Positions 45,325 to 56,600 of a stretch of 64,000 bases of DNA are shown piece after piece. The stretch's first letter is position 1, and every line of letters starts with the position of its first letter. A program made the position numbers and the translations under genes. This DNA is from Trissonchulus latispiculum (Eukaryota; Nematoda; Enoplea; Enoplida; Ironidae). Where the stretch lies: positions 62,001 to 126,000 of the forward strand of contig JASAND010021340.1 of NCBI GenBank assembly GCA_030248195.1, in the 5' to 3' direction. Below the pieces are notes generated by a model. That model had not been told where the DNA came from, did no database searches, and worked only from the letters and a program-made list of their open reading frames with translations.

Positions 45325-46250
45325 TCAATTATTCTGCCACGCCGTATTTATAAGATCTTTATTCTCAGATTCTCGGCGAGCATAAAGCTCTTCACGTAAC
45401 TTACGATCAGCAAATCGTTCATTTGCAGTGAGGTCGGGTCTTACAAAAGGCTTATATTTGGACCGTGCACAGTCCGGATCGCGACTTAGAAGCCCGCCAG
45501 CTTCTTTCAGGAACACATTTCTTTCAGTCACCAAGTTTTCCTTGAAGCACACCTTCAAAATCCGTTTCCCTGGGGTTTTACCCTCCCTAATGGTTTTGCT
45601 ATGACTGAGGCCAGTTTCACCAATAAAATCTGTGGAATTTCATCCGGGCCACTGCTATATTTAGCCGGAAAATTTTCCCTAAAAGTAGCAGATATGGCGG
45701 ACCGGGGAATTTCCAATTCATAAAAGTTACCAATCTTTTGTCCATCATCATCAGTCTGCTTCATGGGCTCGTTCGGATATTTTTCCGGCAGACCCACCAC
45801 TACCAGATTGCTCTTCTTGGAGCGTTTTTCAAGAAATTCCGAAATATAGCTAAGCACCGCAGTAGTGGCCGCCTTGGTAGCCGCCTCTGTAGCAGCGGTA
45901 GTTGCCGCGGCTACCATTCGAGAAATGGAGTCTTCAGACAAGGTAGGACCGGTCGCAACATGGGCTGGATTTGCCGATACGGTAGACACCGCATAACACC
46001 AAATCTTGCCATGTTGGCTCAGCTTCAACAGATCCTCTTTAAGAGCCGGAGTAAGTTTAGGCACACACAATTTACAAACGTAATTACCAGGAGTATCGTT
46101 AATTATCAAGCTAAGCTCTTGCACGCTGGCCACTCCCATGCATTCATAATGACTGAATGAATCGCAAACTGAACACTGGACCATAGACTTATGATCCTCT
46201 AAACCGCACCAACACGGCTTAGTACCAGCAGCAGAAACACCGGACTTAAT
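45325..46250 (-). pseudogene. LINE ORF1 with PHD finger, interrupted by an ORF2 fragment
   Basis: The N-terminus has C-W-C then MVQCSVCDSFSHYECMG and later YVCKLC, a PHD-type zinc finger as in ORF1 of some CR1/L2 elements. An Ala/Thr-rich region and a short SNLVVVGLPE segment follow. At 45676-45588 about 27 residues identical to this LINE's own RT (PAKYSSGPDEIPQILL...) interrupt the sequence. After it, in a shifted frame, ORF1 resumes with RPDLTANERFADRKLREELYARRE and ends at 45325. The first in-frame ATG is at about 46184, but finger residues lie upstream of it. Confidence 0.75.
45588..45676 (-). repeat. Duplicated fragment of ORF2 inside ORF1
   Basis: About 83 bases here are identical to 43834-43916, with one mismatch in the next few bases. 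The orientation is the same as the source. It carries the codons of the RT segment SSGPDEIPQ and neighbours. Confidence 0.85.
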
Positions 46251-46267
46251 ATTTATACTCTAAAATA

Positions 46268-46662
46268 GTTATTCTCGCGCTTATTAGAGAACATGTTCCC
46301 TTAAGTGAAATACGGGCGAAATTGGAAAATTTTCAGATTTCACTTAAGAGAACATGCTCAGTTAAGAGAACACGTTCGCTTAAGTGAATGTCCAATACCA
46401 CTGAGAAGCTATTATCAATTTTACTTTTGTAGTTTGTATAGTTGCTATTGTCATTTTTACGGTATCATTAATTACGTTCTTCTTAAAATAACTAAAACTT
46501 TAGCAGTAGTTGACCAATTCTTATTAAATTTAACTTTTAAAAGCAAATTGAATACTTGCTTTTAAAAGTTAAAGTATTTTTATGATTTCACTTAAGAGAA
46601 CACGTTCACTTAAGAGAACATGTTCTCTTAAGTGGGTGTTCCCTTAAGCGCAAGAATACGGT
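46268..46662. mobile_element. MITE with AGAACA/TGTTCT palindromes
   Basis: The ends read TATTCTCGCGCTTA on the left and the inverted TTAAGCGCAAGAATA on the right. Near each end are several copies of CACTTAAGAGAACA in alternating orientation, including one perfect 28-bp palindrome at 46607-46634. The interior is AT-rich with a TTTTAAAAGTTAAA fold. No coding. Confidence 0.75.
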
Positions 46663-47523
46663 AGGAATCCTAACTATGATTGAGCGGCTTAGAATTTAAG
46701 CCTCACTGAGGTTCTGCTTATTTCCTCTGTGGCTCCTACGTCCCTGCCCGCATCACAATTCATTCTAAGCCCCTTGTTTTCTCGTCGGCTGCCTTTCTTT
46801 TCTTCGTTTTGCTTTTAAGCCATGTGAGAACGGAAGCTACTCAATATAACAAAAGCAGAATTAAAGTTTAGTGCCACGGCTGTTAGGGTACTTTGGGCCA
46901 CTAGAAAATTGGACCCAAAGCACTGAAAGTTACGCAATCTGGGTAATTTCACAAGTGCGGGCAAAAAGGAAAACGACAAAAACACTCGAAAGGAGGCGGG
47001 GTCCTGCCTTTCAAACTAACCAATGACGAAGCGATCAAAACAAATAGTGACCGGTCGTCGAAAGATGATCGCAACAGAAACAAAATTTTGAGAAAAAACT
47101 TCTAAATTTCAAATTAGATTGTGATTTAAATTAGATCTGTGGTTTAGGCGTTGTTGTGCTCGTCACATACACCAAATGAGAAGTTGTGTTGGGAGAGGCG
47201 TCAGCCTCTCTCCTGTAGGTTACCTGCCGTTCAAAAAAGTTTTCACCCACCTTGGAAACCAGGTTATGACTGAATACCCCTGGGGTTAGCTTGCTAAAAA
47301 ATGAGTTAAGCTTCAGAAGCCTAAAATTTCAATCAAGCCTTCTAGGTTTAGCGGACCCATTCCCTCCAGGATTTTCATAATTGTATAAGTGCGAGTATAA
47401 AAAATATATCTAATTTTACTATGCAATTTAATCGTGTTCCTCTTTCGAAACAGACCACGTTAAAGTCATGCTCTATACTTAAACCACGTTAAAGTCGATG
47501 TTGCTATGCTGTCGCTTTTATAT
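46663..47523. other. Spacer without recognised features
   Basis: Mixed AT-rich sequence with no domain-bearing frame, RNA gene or repeat noticed. Confidence 0.4.
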
Positions 47524-47693
47524 TGTTGTGTCTGCCTCTGCTCCTGTTCCTTTACTCACCAAGCATGTACTATCCGACTAACGATACCAACTGAATGATT
47601 AGTTCAAACAATTCTAGTGTGACAATAGTTGCACATAATGTTCTACAAGAGAATGCTTGCAGTATGTGATCAGATCAAACTTAAGATACCACA
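47524..47693 (-). repeat. 3' LTR of the gag-only element
   Basis: On the minus strand it starts TGTGGTATCTTAAG and ends GACACAACA. Roughly 90% alike to 48648-48817. Confidence 0.88.
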
Positions 47694-47704
47694 TTTCCCC
47701 TCTC
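47694..47704 (-). other. Polypurine tract of the gag-only element
   Basis: On the minus strand GAGAGGGGAAA directly precedes the 3' LTR. Confidence 0.75.
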
Positions 47705-47784
47705 ACTCAGTTAAAAGGATTCAGGATTGCTTATAAACCAATCGTCAAAACATAAGTCAAAATTTTGTATTTAATTTCCCCTCT

Positions 47785-48647
47785 TTAAATGATGATCACG
47801 GTTTCTTCAGGATCACTATCGTCCTCTCTGTAGACGGCGTTGACCCAAGCAGTTGTAGATGCAGAGGGGCAAACGTTTTTGAAATGCCCAGTCCCACCAC
47901 AGCGATTGCAGGTTGCCTTGGCTGCAGGACATCGAGCACCAACGTGACGTCTGGAACAATTGCGACATTGTGCTTCATCACCACGGACGGACCTTGTTTC
48001 TGACACACGGGCTCAACGTTTTGTTGCCACCGCTTTTGTTGGATGCCAACCTGATTCACCGCTCCCTTTTCGGAGGCTGATCCTTGCATAGCTTTCGACT
48101 GCTCAACAACCGCTTCTACATGACGGGCGATCTCCAGAGCTTTTGTTAGGGTTAGATTTTTCTGCATTAGGAGGCGTTCTCTAATCCTGTTCGACGAGGT
48201 TTTCTCCTCCACTTGATCACGAAGTAGCTGATCTTGCATATCACCAAAGTCGTAGTCACTGATCAAACTTCGAAGATCAGCAACCCAATGATCCGTAGAT
48301 TCTCCTGGTAGCTGCCGTCGCTGTTTAAACGCATAGCGTTTGGCCACAGGATTAGAAAAAGGAGCAAAAAGTGTCCTTGCTAGCAAAATAGCATTTTCCA
48401 GGGTAAGGTCTTCTCCGTCTGATCCTGGGATGGTGTAGAACATTCTCTGCCCTTCAGTACCCAGCAAGCTTACAAACAGAGCAAGACGCCTTTGTTCCCC
48501 AACATTGTTGGCAATGGCACCGCTAGCCACCAGATAATTGCGCATTGTCCGCTGCCAGAGTTTCCATGAAACCGGTGTATCCCCAGGCGTTGACAAAAAT
48601 GGTTGTGGGGCAATACCAAAGGCAGGGTTCATGACTCTCGTCGCCAT
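47785..48647 (-). CDS. Gag polyprotein with two CCHC knuckles (one frameshift)
   Basis: The start is taken as ATG at 48647 (MATRVMNP...), directly after the LTR and overlapping the primer site; the longer frame to 48686 would be LTR-encoded. A capsid-like region follows: SWKLWQRTMRNYLVASG, LFAPFSNPVAKRYAF, then RLLMQKNLTLTKALEIARHVE, the order typical of K02A2.6-like gypsy gags. Near 48000 the frame shifts, and the nucleocapsid follows in the frame ending at 47785: CRNCSRRHVGARC (CX2CX3HX4C) and CNRCGGTGHFKNVC (CX2CX4HX4C). It ends in an acidic tail. The single frameshift may be a mutation or a sequencing error. Confidence 0.82.
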
Positions 48648-48817
48648 AGTTGTGTCTTCCTCTGCTCCTGCTCCTTTACTCACCAAGCATGTACTATCAG
48701 ACTAACGATACCAACTGAATGATTTGTTCAAACAAATCTAGCGTGACAATAGTTACATATAATGTTCTACAAGAGAATGCTTTCAGTATGTGATCAGATC
48801 AAACCTAAGATATTACA
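48648..48817 (-). repeat. 5' LTR of the gag-only element
   Basis: On the minus strand it starts TGTAATATCTTAGG and ends GACACAACT, followed at once by ATGGCGACG, which contains both the gag start and the TGG of the primer-site-like sequence. Confidence 0.88.
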
Positions 48818-50549
48818 TACATGTCTATGCTAATATCGGATATTAGCTGTATTTCCTTGAATTTTCTGAGAAGGAAATCCAGGAGCACGGTATATGTTGG
48901 AAATCCCTCTACAAAGTTTTCCTTTCGAATACCAAATTTCACCTTTAATGATTCGTTCTCTTGGAAATGTTTCTTCTTTACACTTAATGCTGTCTCTTGT
49001 GTTTCTAAAATGCCTATTTTTGGAATACCAAAAACAGAAAGCTAGCTGTTTGACTGTTGTTAGACCACGGGGTGTTAGAAAATTTTAGAACTTTTCTTGT
49101 TTCTGATCCTCATAAATTTCCCTAGGCCTATGAAATCCAGTCAATACCGCTGTATCCGAGTTAAAACCGACAAGGTTTTAACTCATCTGATTTCATTTCT
49201 AGGAGAGCGCTCCCGTCGGGGCTCTAATCGATTGCTGCTCTATTCTTCCCTTGTTGCTTTGCTTTTTGGACCCCGTAGATTTTTGAGTTCCTGCTCTCGT
49301 CAGAGATCAGTCTGACATCTGCCTTTTGGACTGTTCCCCTGTTTCTTGCTCGAGTTCCGTTTATCACGCCGTTCCGGATCACCCCTGGACACTCTTTAGT
49401 CGCCTCAATCTTTCAATGCAGCTCTATCCTGCCAATCCATCCAGTCTATTCGGCCACCACAGTCAGTTTATTGTATTGACCAAAATTACGATTACTGCCG
49501 GTTTCAGGATTCCTCAGACCATTTGATCGACCTTTGCTGAGAGCCTAACATTGGCTTAGGAATACACCAAGCATACTGTCAAACTGTCATAATGAGATCT
49601 GTCATATTGGGATCTGGAGTGATGGTTGGATGTTTATCTGATGTCTGTAAAAATCTGTGACTGATCTTCAGTAGTTGGAATTAGTTGCTGGGCTGTGAAC
49701 GCATTCGAATAGTATAAGTTCTTGGAATAGATTGTAGCGTATTTGATCTGTGTGTGTTGCTTTCTAAGCTTTCAGATAGTTAGTGTAGTAAATAATTCAT
49801 TTAGGATCGAATCTTAAGTTGCTGCGGTTGGTGCCAGATTGGATACCATAGCCGCTGGGTCTACGTACGGTCGTATCGTGAGCATTAATTTCGCCTCAAA
49901 CCTATTTTCTGGCGCCTTGGCGGCGTTTCCCTTAAATTTTCTCTTCGTGAGCGTTTGAGTTTGTAGAGTTGCAGTTTCAGAGTTACAAGGAGAGTTTGTA
50001 GAGTTGCAATACTTGTCATTACATTACATACATTACATTACATTACATTAATACACATTACACAGTGTTGCTGGTGCTAATGAGCATTTCATTTCTCATT
50101 CAGTTATGTTTATTTCTATTGTCTGCTGTTTGTTTTAAAACTTTAAATTCAACTATAGATTATATCAGTTTGTAAACTTAAATGATCGGACAGTCCATCC
50201 TTCACACGACAAGCTCTAATCATTGGCTGTTTTCTCGATAAAGCAAGTTGGAGGTTCCTTTTCTTTTCCCTTTTAGATGCCTTCTGTCGTAACATTTGCT
50301 TTAAGAACAAACTTAATGGCAAATGGCCAACTTCAAAATGTTCCTTTTCACGAATTACGTCTTTCTATTTTATTCCATTTTTGAAATGAGCAGAGAGCAT
50401 TTTGTGCCTTTTCATGTGATTACCTAATGGTGTTAAAAGAAGGCCTTTTGTATGACATGAAATGTCGAAAGTCACAGGAATTGAAACATCTAAAATGTTT
50501 TGCTTCGCCTATTAATTATGTTACACTAGCAATGTCACAAATCTGAAAA
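48818..50549. other. Upstream region of the EGF/Kunitz gene
   Basis: No gene is supported. A short imperfect (ACATT)n run lies at 50015-50051. No clear TATA box is visible near 50550, and overlapping short frames at 48821-49526 lack domains. Confidence 0.4.
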
Positions 50550-50616
50550 ATGCATATTCAACTCTTGCTCCTAACTACTGGCCTTGCTTTGCTCTTTCCA
50601 ACGTCAGTAACTGCCG
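50550..50616 (+). CDS. Exon 1: signal peptide
   Basis: MHIQLLLLTTGLALLFPTSVTA is a classic secretion signal with a hydrophobic core and a small-residue cleavage site. The donor GCCG|GTAACA leaves phase 1. The longer frame to 50882 reads through the intron and is not protein-like. Confidence 0.8.
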
Positions 50617-53600
50617 GTAACACTACAAAGTTTACTTCTCTTACATGGGTTACAAAAGTTCGCCCAACAAGGAGCTGCTCAGTTATAAGATTAAGATTGC
50701 TGGACAATGGTTCTCTCATTAGAATGTTTAAGCTTGATAGGAGCATTTATCCGCCACCACATACAAGGGAACTTTTGGTGATTCCGCTGTGGTTAGTGGT
50801 TGTAAGGAAATATTGGGAGAAAACAGTAAAGCTTATTTCGATTAGTCAGCGCGTTTTCAATACCTGTATTACATCGCTTTAGAAGATAGACTAAGATTTC
50901 TCTGGTTTTAGGAAATTGCAGCGTCGTTCCACAGATCGTTGTAGGAGTATGTGATGGTTCTGACCAAAGATGGTTTTTTGATCCTGTGATAAATGGTTGC
51001 AAAGGTCTTCACCCATCCCTTTGTCTGACCAATGCAGGATTCCAGTCGAAAGAACTTTGTGAAAGCGAATGCGTGCCAATGAGTGGTTTGTTGTTGACTG
51101 ATAATTTGCAATTCAAAACTATAAAGCATAAAAATATAAAGAGAATTTAGTTGTGATTCCAGTTGAAAAAAATTGCGCTAATAATAGGATTAGGATTCCT
51201 TCTGATTATAGGCTGCGATAATTGCGACTTGGCTACTTCCTACTGTCTCATCACAGGATCAAGTCAAATATGCAAATGTCGGCGAGGATTTTTTATGGAC
51301 TCTGATGGAAGATGTCATGGTATATTTATATAATTAGTTCGTTATTGAGTCTTAATAAAGCTATTCTGGAAGCCATAACTCTTTAAAAGCAGCCATAAAA
51401 GGACGAACAATCTGCCGTATTAAGGAATACCATTTGCTAAATGCAATTCTGGGGTTTGCATTTTACTTGTTTAAAAGCACAAGAGTAAGCCACTAGAGGG
51501 CTTCTCTTCTTGGCATTGCGTAACGGTGCTCCGACCACAATACGCGAATGTTCCCCCGTTTGGTGGGGGGGGGGTCGACGAGCATACCCCCTCCCCGTTT
51601 GGTGGGGGGGGGGGGTATGCAAAAGGGGTCCCCGTTTGGTGGGGGGGTAGGCAGAATGGGGTCCCCGTTTGGGGGGGGGGTCGCCAAGTTAGGCTAAGAT
51701 TGGAAGAATCTGATTGGCTGTTGGCGACCCCCCACCAAACGGGGACCTATTTTGTCTAAACCCCCCCACCAAACGGGGACCCTTTTTGCATACCCCCCAC
51801 CAAACGGGGACCTCTCTTTGCTACCCCCCCACCAAACGGGGACCCATTTGCGAATAGAACAAAAACTACCGTAATCCTCTGCTCTACCCCCCCACCAAAC
51901 GGGGAGGGGGTCTCTGCAATCTGATTGGCTGTTGGCTACCCCCCCACCAAACGGGGGCCTCTTTTCTGCTACCCCCCCACCAAACGGAGGGGGGTATGTT
52001 TTGTCGAAGAGAGCTACCCCCCCACCAAACGGGGGAACATTCGCGTATTGTGGTCGGAGCACCGTTACGCAATGCCAAGAAGAGGATCCCTCTAGTGGCT
52101 TACTCTTCTTCTTATATATAGTGCAATTATGCACTCTTGGTGTTAGCCTATCCTGGTACAGCACATTTTATAGATATAAACGAATGTGATCATCATCTGT
52201 CGAAATGCGACAGCCACTCAATATGTATCAATACGTATGGCTCATATTACTGCCAATGCAAGAATCGTCATCCTTTCAAACCTTCTGAAGCAGAAAACTG
52301 CCTTTTCTCTAAACCAAGTATTGACTTACTATTTAATGCTTAATTTATAAGAAAGAAGGTAGATTTCTAAGTAGTTTTGTTGGTGACCAATTAGAGGGAT
52401 GTACACCAAAGAAAATTTTACCTGATGACTTGTTTTTAAAATCATCTACCTCTCCTTCTTGCAAAACACAAAAGTAAACCGAAAAGTCAGTCCTATCAGT
52501 CAGCCAATGGTTTTCTGATTAGTGCACGCTGAGATCACTTTGTTTTTTAGCACAGAACCATCCAGCAACCTGAGTCACCTTACATGCTCAGAAACGTTGT
52601 CAGCTAGAGCTTATTTGCCTGTTGCTGCCGCGGAGGAATGCTGTTCAGCACTAAATAGCTTTTCACTAATGTCGTCTCACTGATACCATTTTGATCACCA
52701 TTGATGAAAAATTTCACTCTTACGTTGTAATATTTTAGCAACGTCAGTTGCCATCAGTCGTAATGGAAGTCTGTGCATCTTGTGTCATCCCAACGCTACC
52801 TGTATTAATGGTCATTGTCGGTGCATGCAAGGTTTTGCAGGCAACGGTCGCAACTGCCGAGGTTTGTTTATTTCCTAACAGCCGAAACTTGTTAAGATGC
52901 TCATCACATCATTGTTGAGTGTGAAGTTTTTGCCTAGGCCAGTTTTTGTTATTCAAATCTATGCAGGTTAGTTGCAGACGTAACCTAACAAAAAGACGTT
53001 TGCTGACAATTAATTATAATAATGATGATGATAATTAATATTATAATAATACATATCATAAACTCGGACGTAATGTCCATTTGTCTTCTAGATATTGACG
53101 AATGTAAACTTGGCAAATCTTACTGCCACAGGCAGGCAAAATGCATCAATACAGAAGGAAGTCACAAATGCCGCTGTCCCCATGGCTGGGCTGGAAATGG
53201 CTACAGATGCCATCGCAGTAAACGTTAGTAAACTACATCAGTACAAAACTAAGCGAGCAACTCCTGTGTCGGCTTGTGCAAACTTTACAAAAGAGCATGA
53301 CTATTACAGCTTTTCGCGGGAACATATTTTTTCTTTCATTCTTTCGCACAAAAACACATTGTGCACAAAAATTGCAAAACTGTTTGTTGTGCTTCTTATT
53401 GTGCTGCAAAAGTGTAATGCTACATGGATGTCCTAACTTCTTGGAAGCTTTTATTTTGAAAATTTATCCCCTTCAAACTTTGCAGGGATTGGTTGCCCTC
53501 AGGCTTCGACTCTACCTATTAGCAAGAGTATATAATAACTAAGAAGGCGACAAGCGTCCCACTCTTAGTTATTAGGCTCGGCTAGCGAGTGATGGTACAC

Positions 53601-56600
53601 AAATGTGTACTAGGTACTCATTTGTGGGAGGGGTCACTGGGGGATAGCCTCAATGGGGTCTAATTTGTCTAGGGGGTCAGCCGTTATTGTGCAGATGATG
53701 TCCCCAGCCGAATAACTAAGACTGTGACGCTTGTCACACTTTTAGTTATTATGTACTCTTGCTATTAGTTGATCCAAGTAATAATACTGATTCATTTAAA
53801 AGATGCCTGTTTAGATGCCTGTGGAGAAGCTTTCGACACTCGATATTTAAAGCAGTGTGGCTATGGTCCCTGGGTTCGACGCTATTACTTTGACCACGCA
53901 GCTCGTCGGTGTATAATGTTCTGGTACGATAATTGCAATTTTACGTCTTCCAATATTTTCCCGGATTTATCCACATGTAGAAAAATGTGTGAAATTGGAC
54001 AAGAAGTTTCTACTTATGTAGAAAAACCTGTATTGCTTCCGACAATGCCAACGTCTATGCCAATGCCAGCGACAACTCCAACTTCTACATCATTGTGGAC
54101 CTCATCAGTGATTCCGCTTCATAAACCTGGTGTTGACAGTATGTCTAAATTTAAAGTCTTGGTAGCAGCTTATATCTTTCAATGCTTTTATTTCGATTCC
54201 CGTGCAATTATCCAGTTACTTGCAGTTGAGTTGAGTTGTTGTTGAGTTGATTAGTTGAGTGCAGTGAGTTTCAGTAAGGGTTTTTGTAAATAATGCGTGC
54301 TTTCAGTTAACCCTGTTTGGTCAATAAAGGTTATTTGTAAATGATATGTGCTTTCAGCTAATCCTATCTGTTTACATGTGGAGGATCTTGGTTGGGGAAT
54401 TGGTGATCTCCACTGCCGACGAAACGCTGCAAAGAAATACTCTTGGTCTCCCATGCTAGGGAAATGTGTTGCTATCGACTACGAAGGTTGTGGTGGAAAT
54501 GCTAATAATTTCAAAACAGAGGAAGAATGCGATTATGCTTGCAAGGAAGGCTCTTACTATAGAACTGATGCGTTTTGGAAAATGTGGAAAAACGGTAGTG
54601 TTAGCTTATTCATTGTTTTTTTTTTTCGTACGCCCCACTCCAGTTGGATGTGCACCTGTTAGGAGTAGTGTCAGCCACGATAATTTTAAATTTTGACTAT
54701 TGGGGAAGGGTGTTTGGCTGACACCGAATAATTGTCTTCACAATTACCCGAGGCGTTTACCAAGGCTGGAGATTTGTCCATCACCGTCTATGTGATGAAC
54801 GCACCTCGGCAGCTCCACCCGAAGGCGGCCGCCCCTTAACTCTCGGACAATTAATGACATAGGCGGGAAGGGGGGGAATTCAAGGGTTCCCCTGAATTGC
54901 TATCTGCGGCTCCTGCTGGCGCCGGCACGAACGACTGTCTGAGTAGATCTGTCGCCCGATTTAGGATCCTAAGGATCCCAACTTCCGTGTTTGTGGTCGA
55001 TGAGTGCAGAGGGTACATCAACATTCCCCTCCGATCGACCTGTGCGTGGCGTTAAAGAAATGCTGGTAGATAATTAAACCTAATTTAATAAACTAATGTG
55101 ACTTAGCTCATCCACTTCCATTTTGACAGATCACTTTGCCTGCGCCTGATAACCCCTGGCGCAGGAGGGGATCCATTGATTCGCTCAGCCTAGTAACCAT
55201 TCTGAGCCAGGAGGCGAGCAATCCTCCACAGGAACCACCGAAAGTGACCACTGGACTGTCGATGTTGGATAGGCAAAAAAGTATAGCCTGCAGTTCCTAA
55301 TTTCAGCGGAAACATCGGTCTGACATTGTATCAGTGGCGGAAATGCTTTGTATTCGTAACAGTCGTGGTGGTTTGTCGAAGGTCATTAACACCAAATATG
55401 CCGACGAAAAGGCATTGAGATACTGTAAAGTACAGCAGGGTTACAATACGCATATGTCGATATGGCATGTCATTATTGGATTTGAAAGTTCGAAAATTCT
55501 ACGAAATCTGTAGCCCAAGTATATATCAGGTGAAACACCTGTCAACTCCAAAATTCGTTTAAGGAAATATAAGCAAACTTAGCTTACAACCCAAAATTCA
55601 ATGTCTTCAAATGCACTAAATCAAATAAAATATTAAATTCGTGACAAAAGAACAAAAGATTTATAAGAAATAACTTAGCTTTGACGGACCACTCCTTGTC
55701 GACGTCGTGGATCAGATCTATTCATTGTTCGCACTCTACAACCATACATCGACAAAACGTAGTCTCCGCAAGCAAACTGCTGCTCATGTCTTAGCCATAA
55801 AATTCTAGCACATTCTCAGCTATATATTTTCTTCCCCAATTTTGTATCTTGAAATAATGTACCTCAAGGAACAATGTACATTTACAACAACTTGAAAAGA
55901 TGACATTAATACTGTTTCAGTTAGTGACTGTTTTCTGCCTGAAGACAACGGATATAGATGCCTTCATTCTGAACCTGGTGTTCAACCAAGGTACGAAGTA
56001 GACGAAGTGAGCATGACATGATCGGTGTTGTCTTGTAATCTCCGCATCTGAGATTAAATAAACTTATGTAATCCGGTTATAGTAACAAAAAAGAACACCC
56101 AGCACTAACTTTGTAGCCAAAATTGCTTTATCATATACAACAGTTCGGGAGTAAACTGCTCCTAAACCATATCATTTGAAGACACATAAATCAAGGATAG
56201 TTTATAAAGTGCAAAATTATAAACTCATAATTTTTTAAGCACACGATACTTTTTCGATCCGGTGATTGGCTGCCAACCGTTTTATTATCTGGGTTGCGGA
56301 GGAAACAAGAATTGGTTTGCTGATCGCTATTCGTGCACCAAGACCTGCGGCTCCTTAATAAAGCCGAAATCAGGTAATCACTGTACCCAATTTATTTAAG
56401 TCAGTTTTGATTTATTTCCTGGCGTTTATATATTTGTCTGAGCAAGCTATACATGAATAGCCCATGTCAAAACGTAAATTAATTAAAATTGTATTTTAAA
56501 ATTAAATAAAACAACGAACGAAAGAACGATGTGTCAGCACCTATGACTCGAAAAACTTCAGTTTGCCTGCTGAAACTTTTATTTGTAGTCGAAGGAACGA

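Larger units (their letters stand above)
42263..46260 (-). mobile_element. CR1/Jockey-like LINE with PHD-finger ORF1
   Basis: Minus-strand order: ORF1 (about 46250-45325) with an N-terminal PHD finger, ORF2 endonuclease (about 45320-44640), reverse transcriptase and C-terminal region (to 42418), and an AGT tail. ORF2 opens in a frame overlapping the end of ORF1. The copy is mutated: a frameshift in the endonuclease near 44890, a stop near 44718 and a foreign insertion in ORF1. The RT is otherwise intact. Confidence 0.85.
47524..48817 (-). mobile_element. Gag-only (non-autonomous) LTR retrotransposon
   Basis: Two 170-base LTRs (47524-47693 and 48648-48817) in direct orientation enclose about 950 bases that encode only gag. 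The flanks TATAT (47519-47523) and TACAT (48818-48822) match at four of five positions, a likely target duplication. A TGGCGACG primer-site-like sequence lies beside the right LTR and a GAGAGGGGAAA polypurine tract beside the left one, fixing the orientation as minus. No protease, RT or integrase is present. Confidence 0.87.

Noticed and set aside
51526..51759. Gly-rich open frames over G runs
   Set aside because: Caused by CCCC/GGGG tracts; mirrored on the other strand.
51540..52045. CRISPR-like array
   Set aside because: The spaced repeats are in two orientations with low-complexity spacers, inside a eukaryotic intron; it is a MITE minisatellite.
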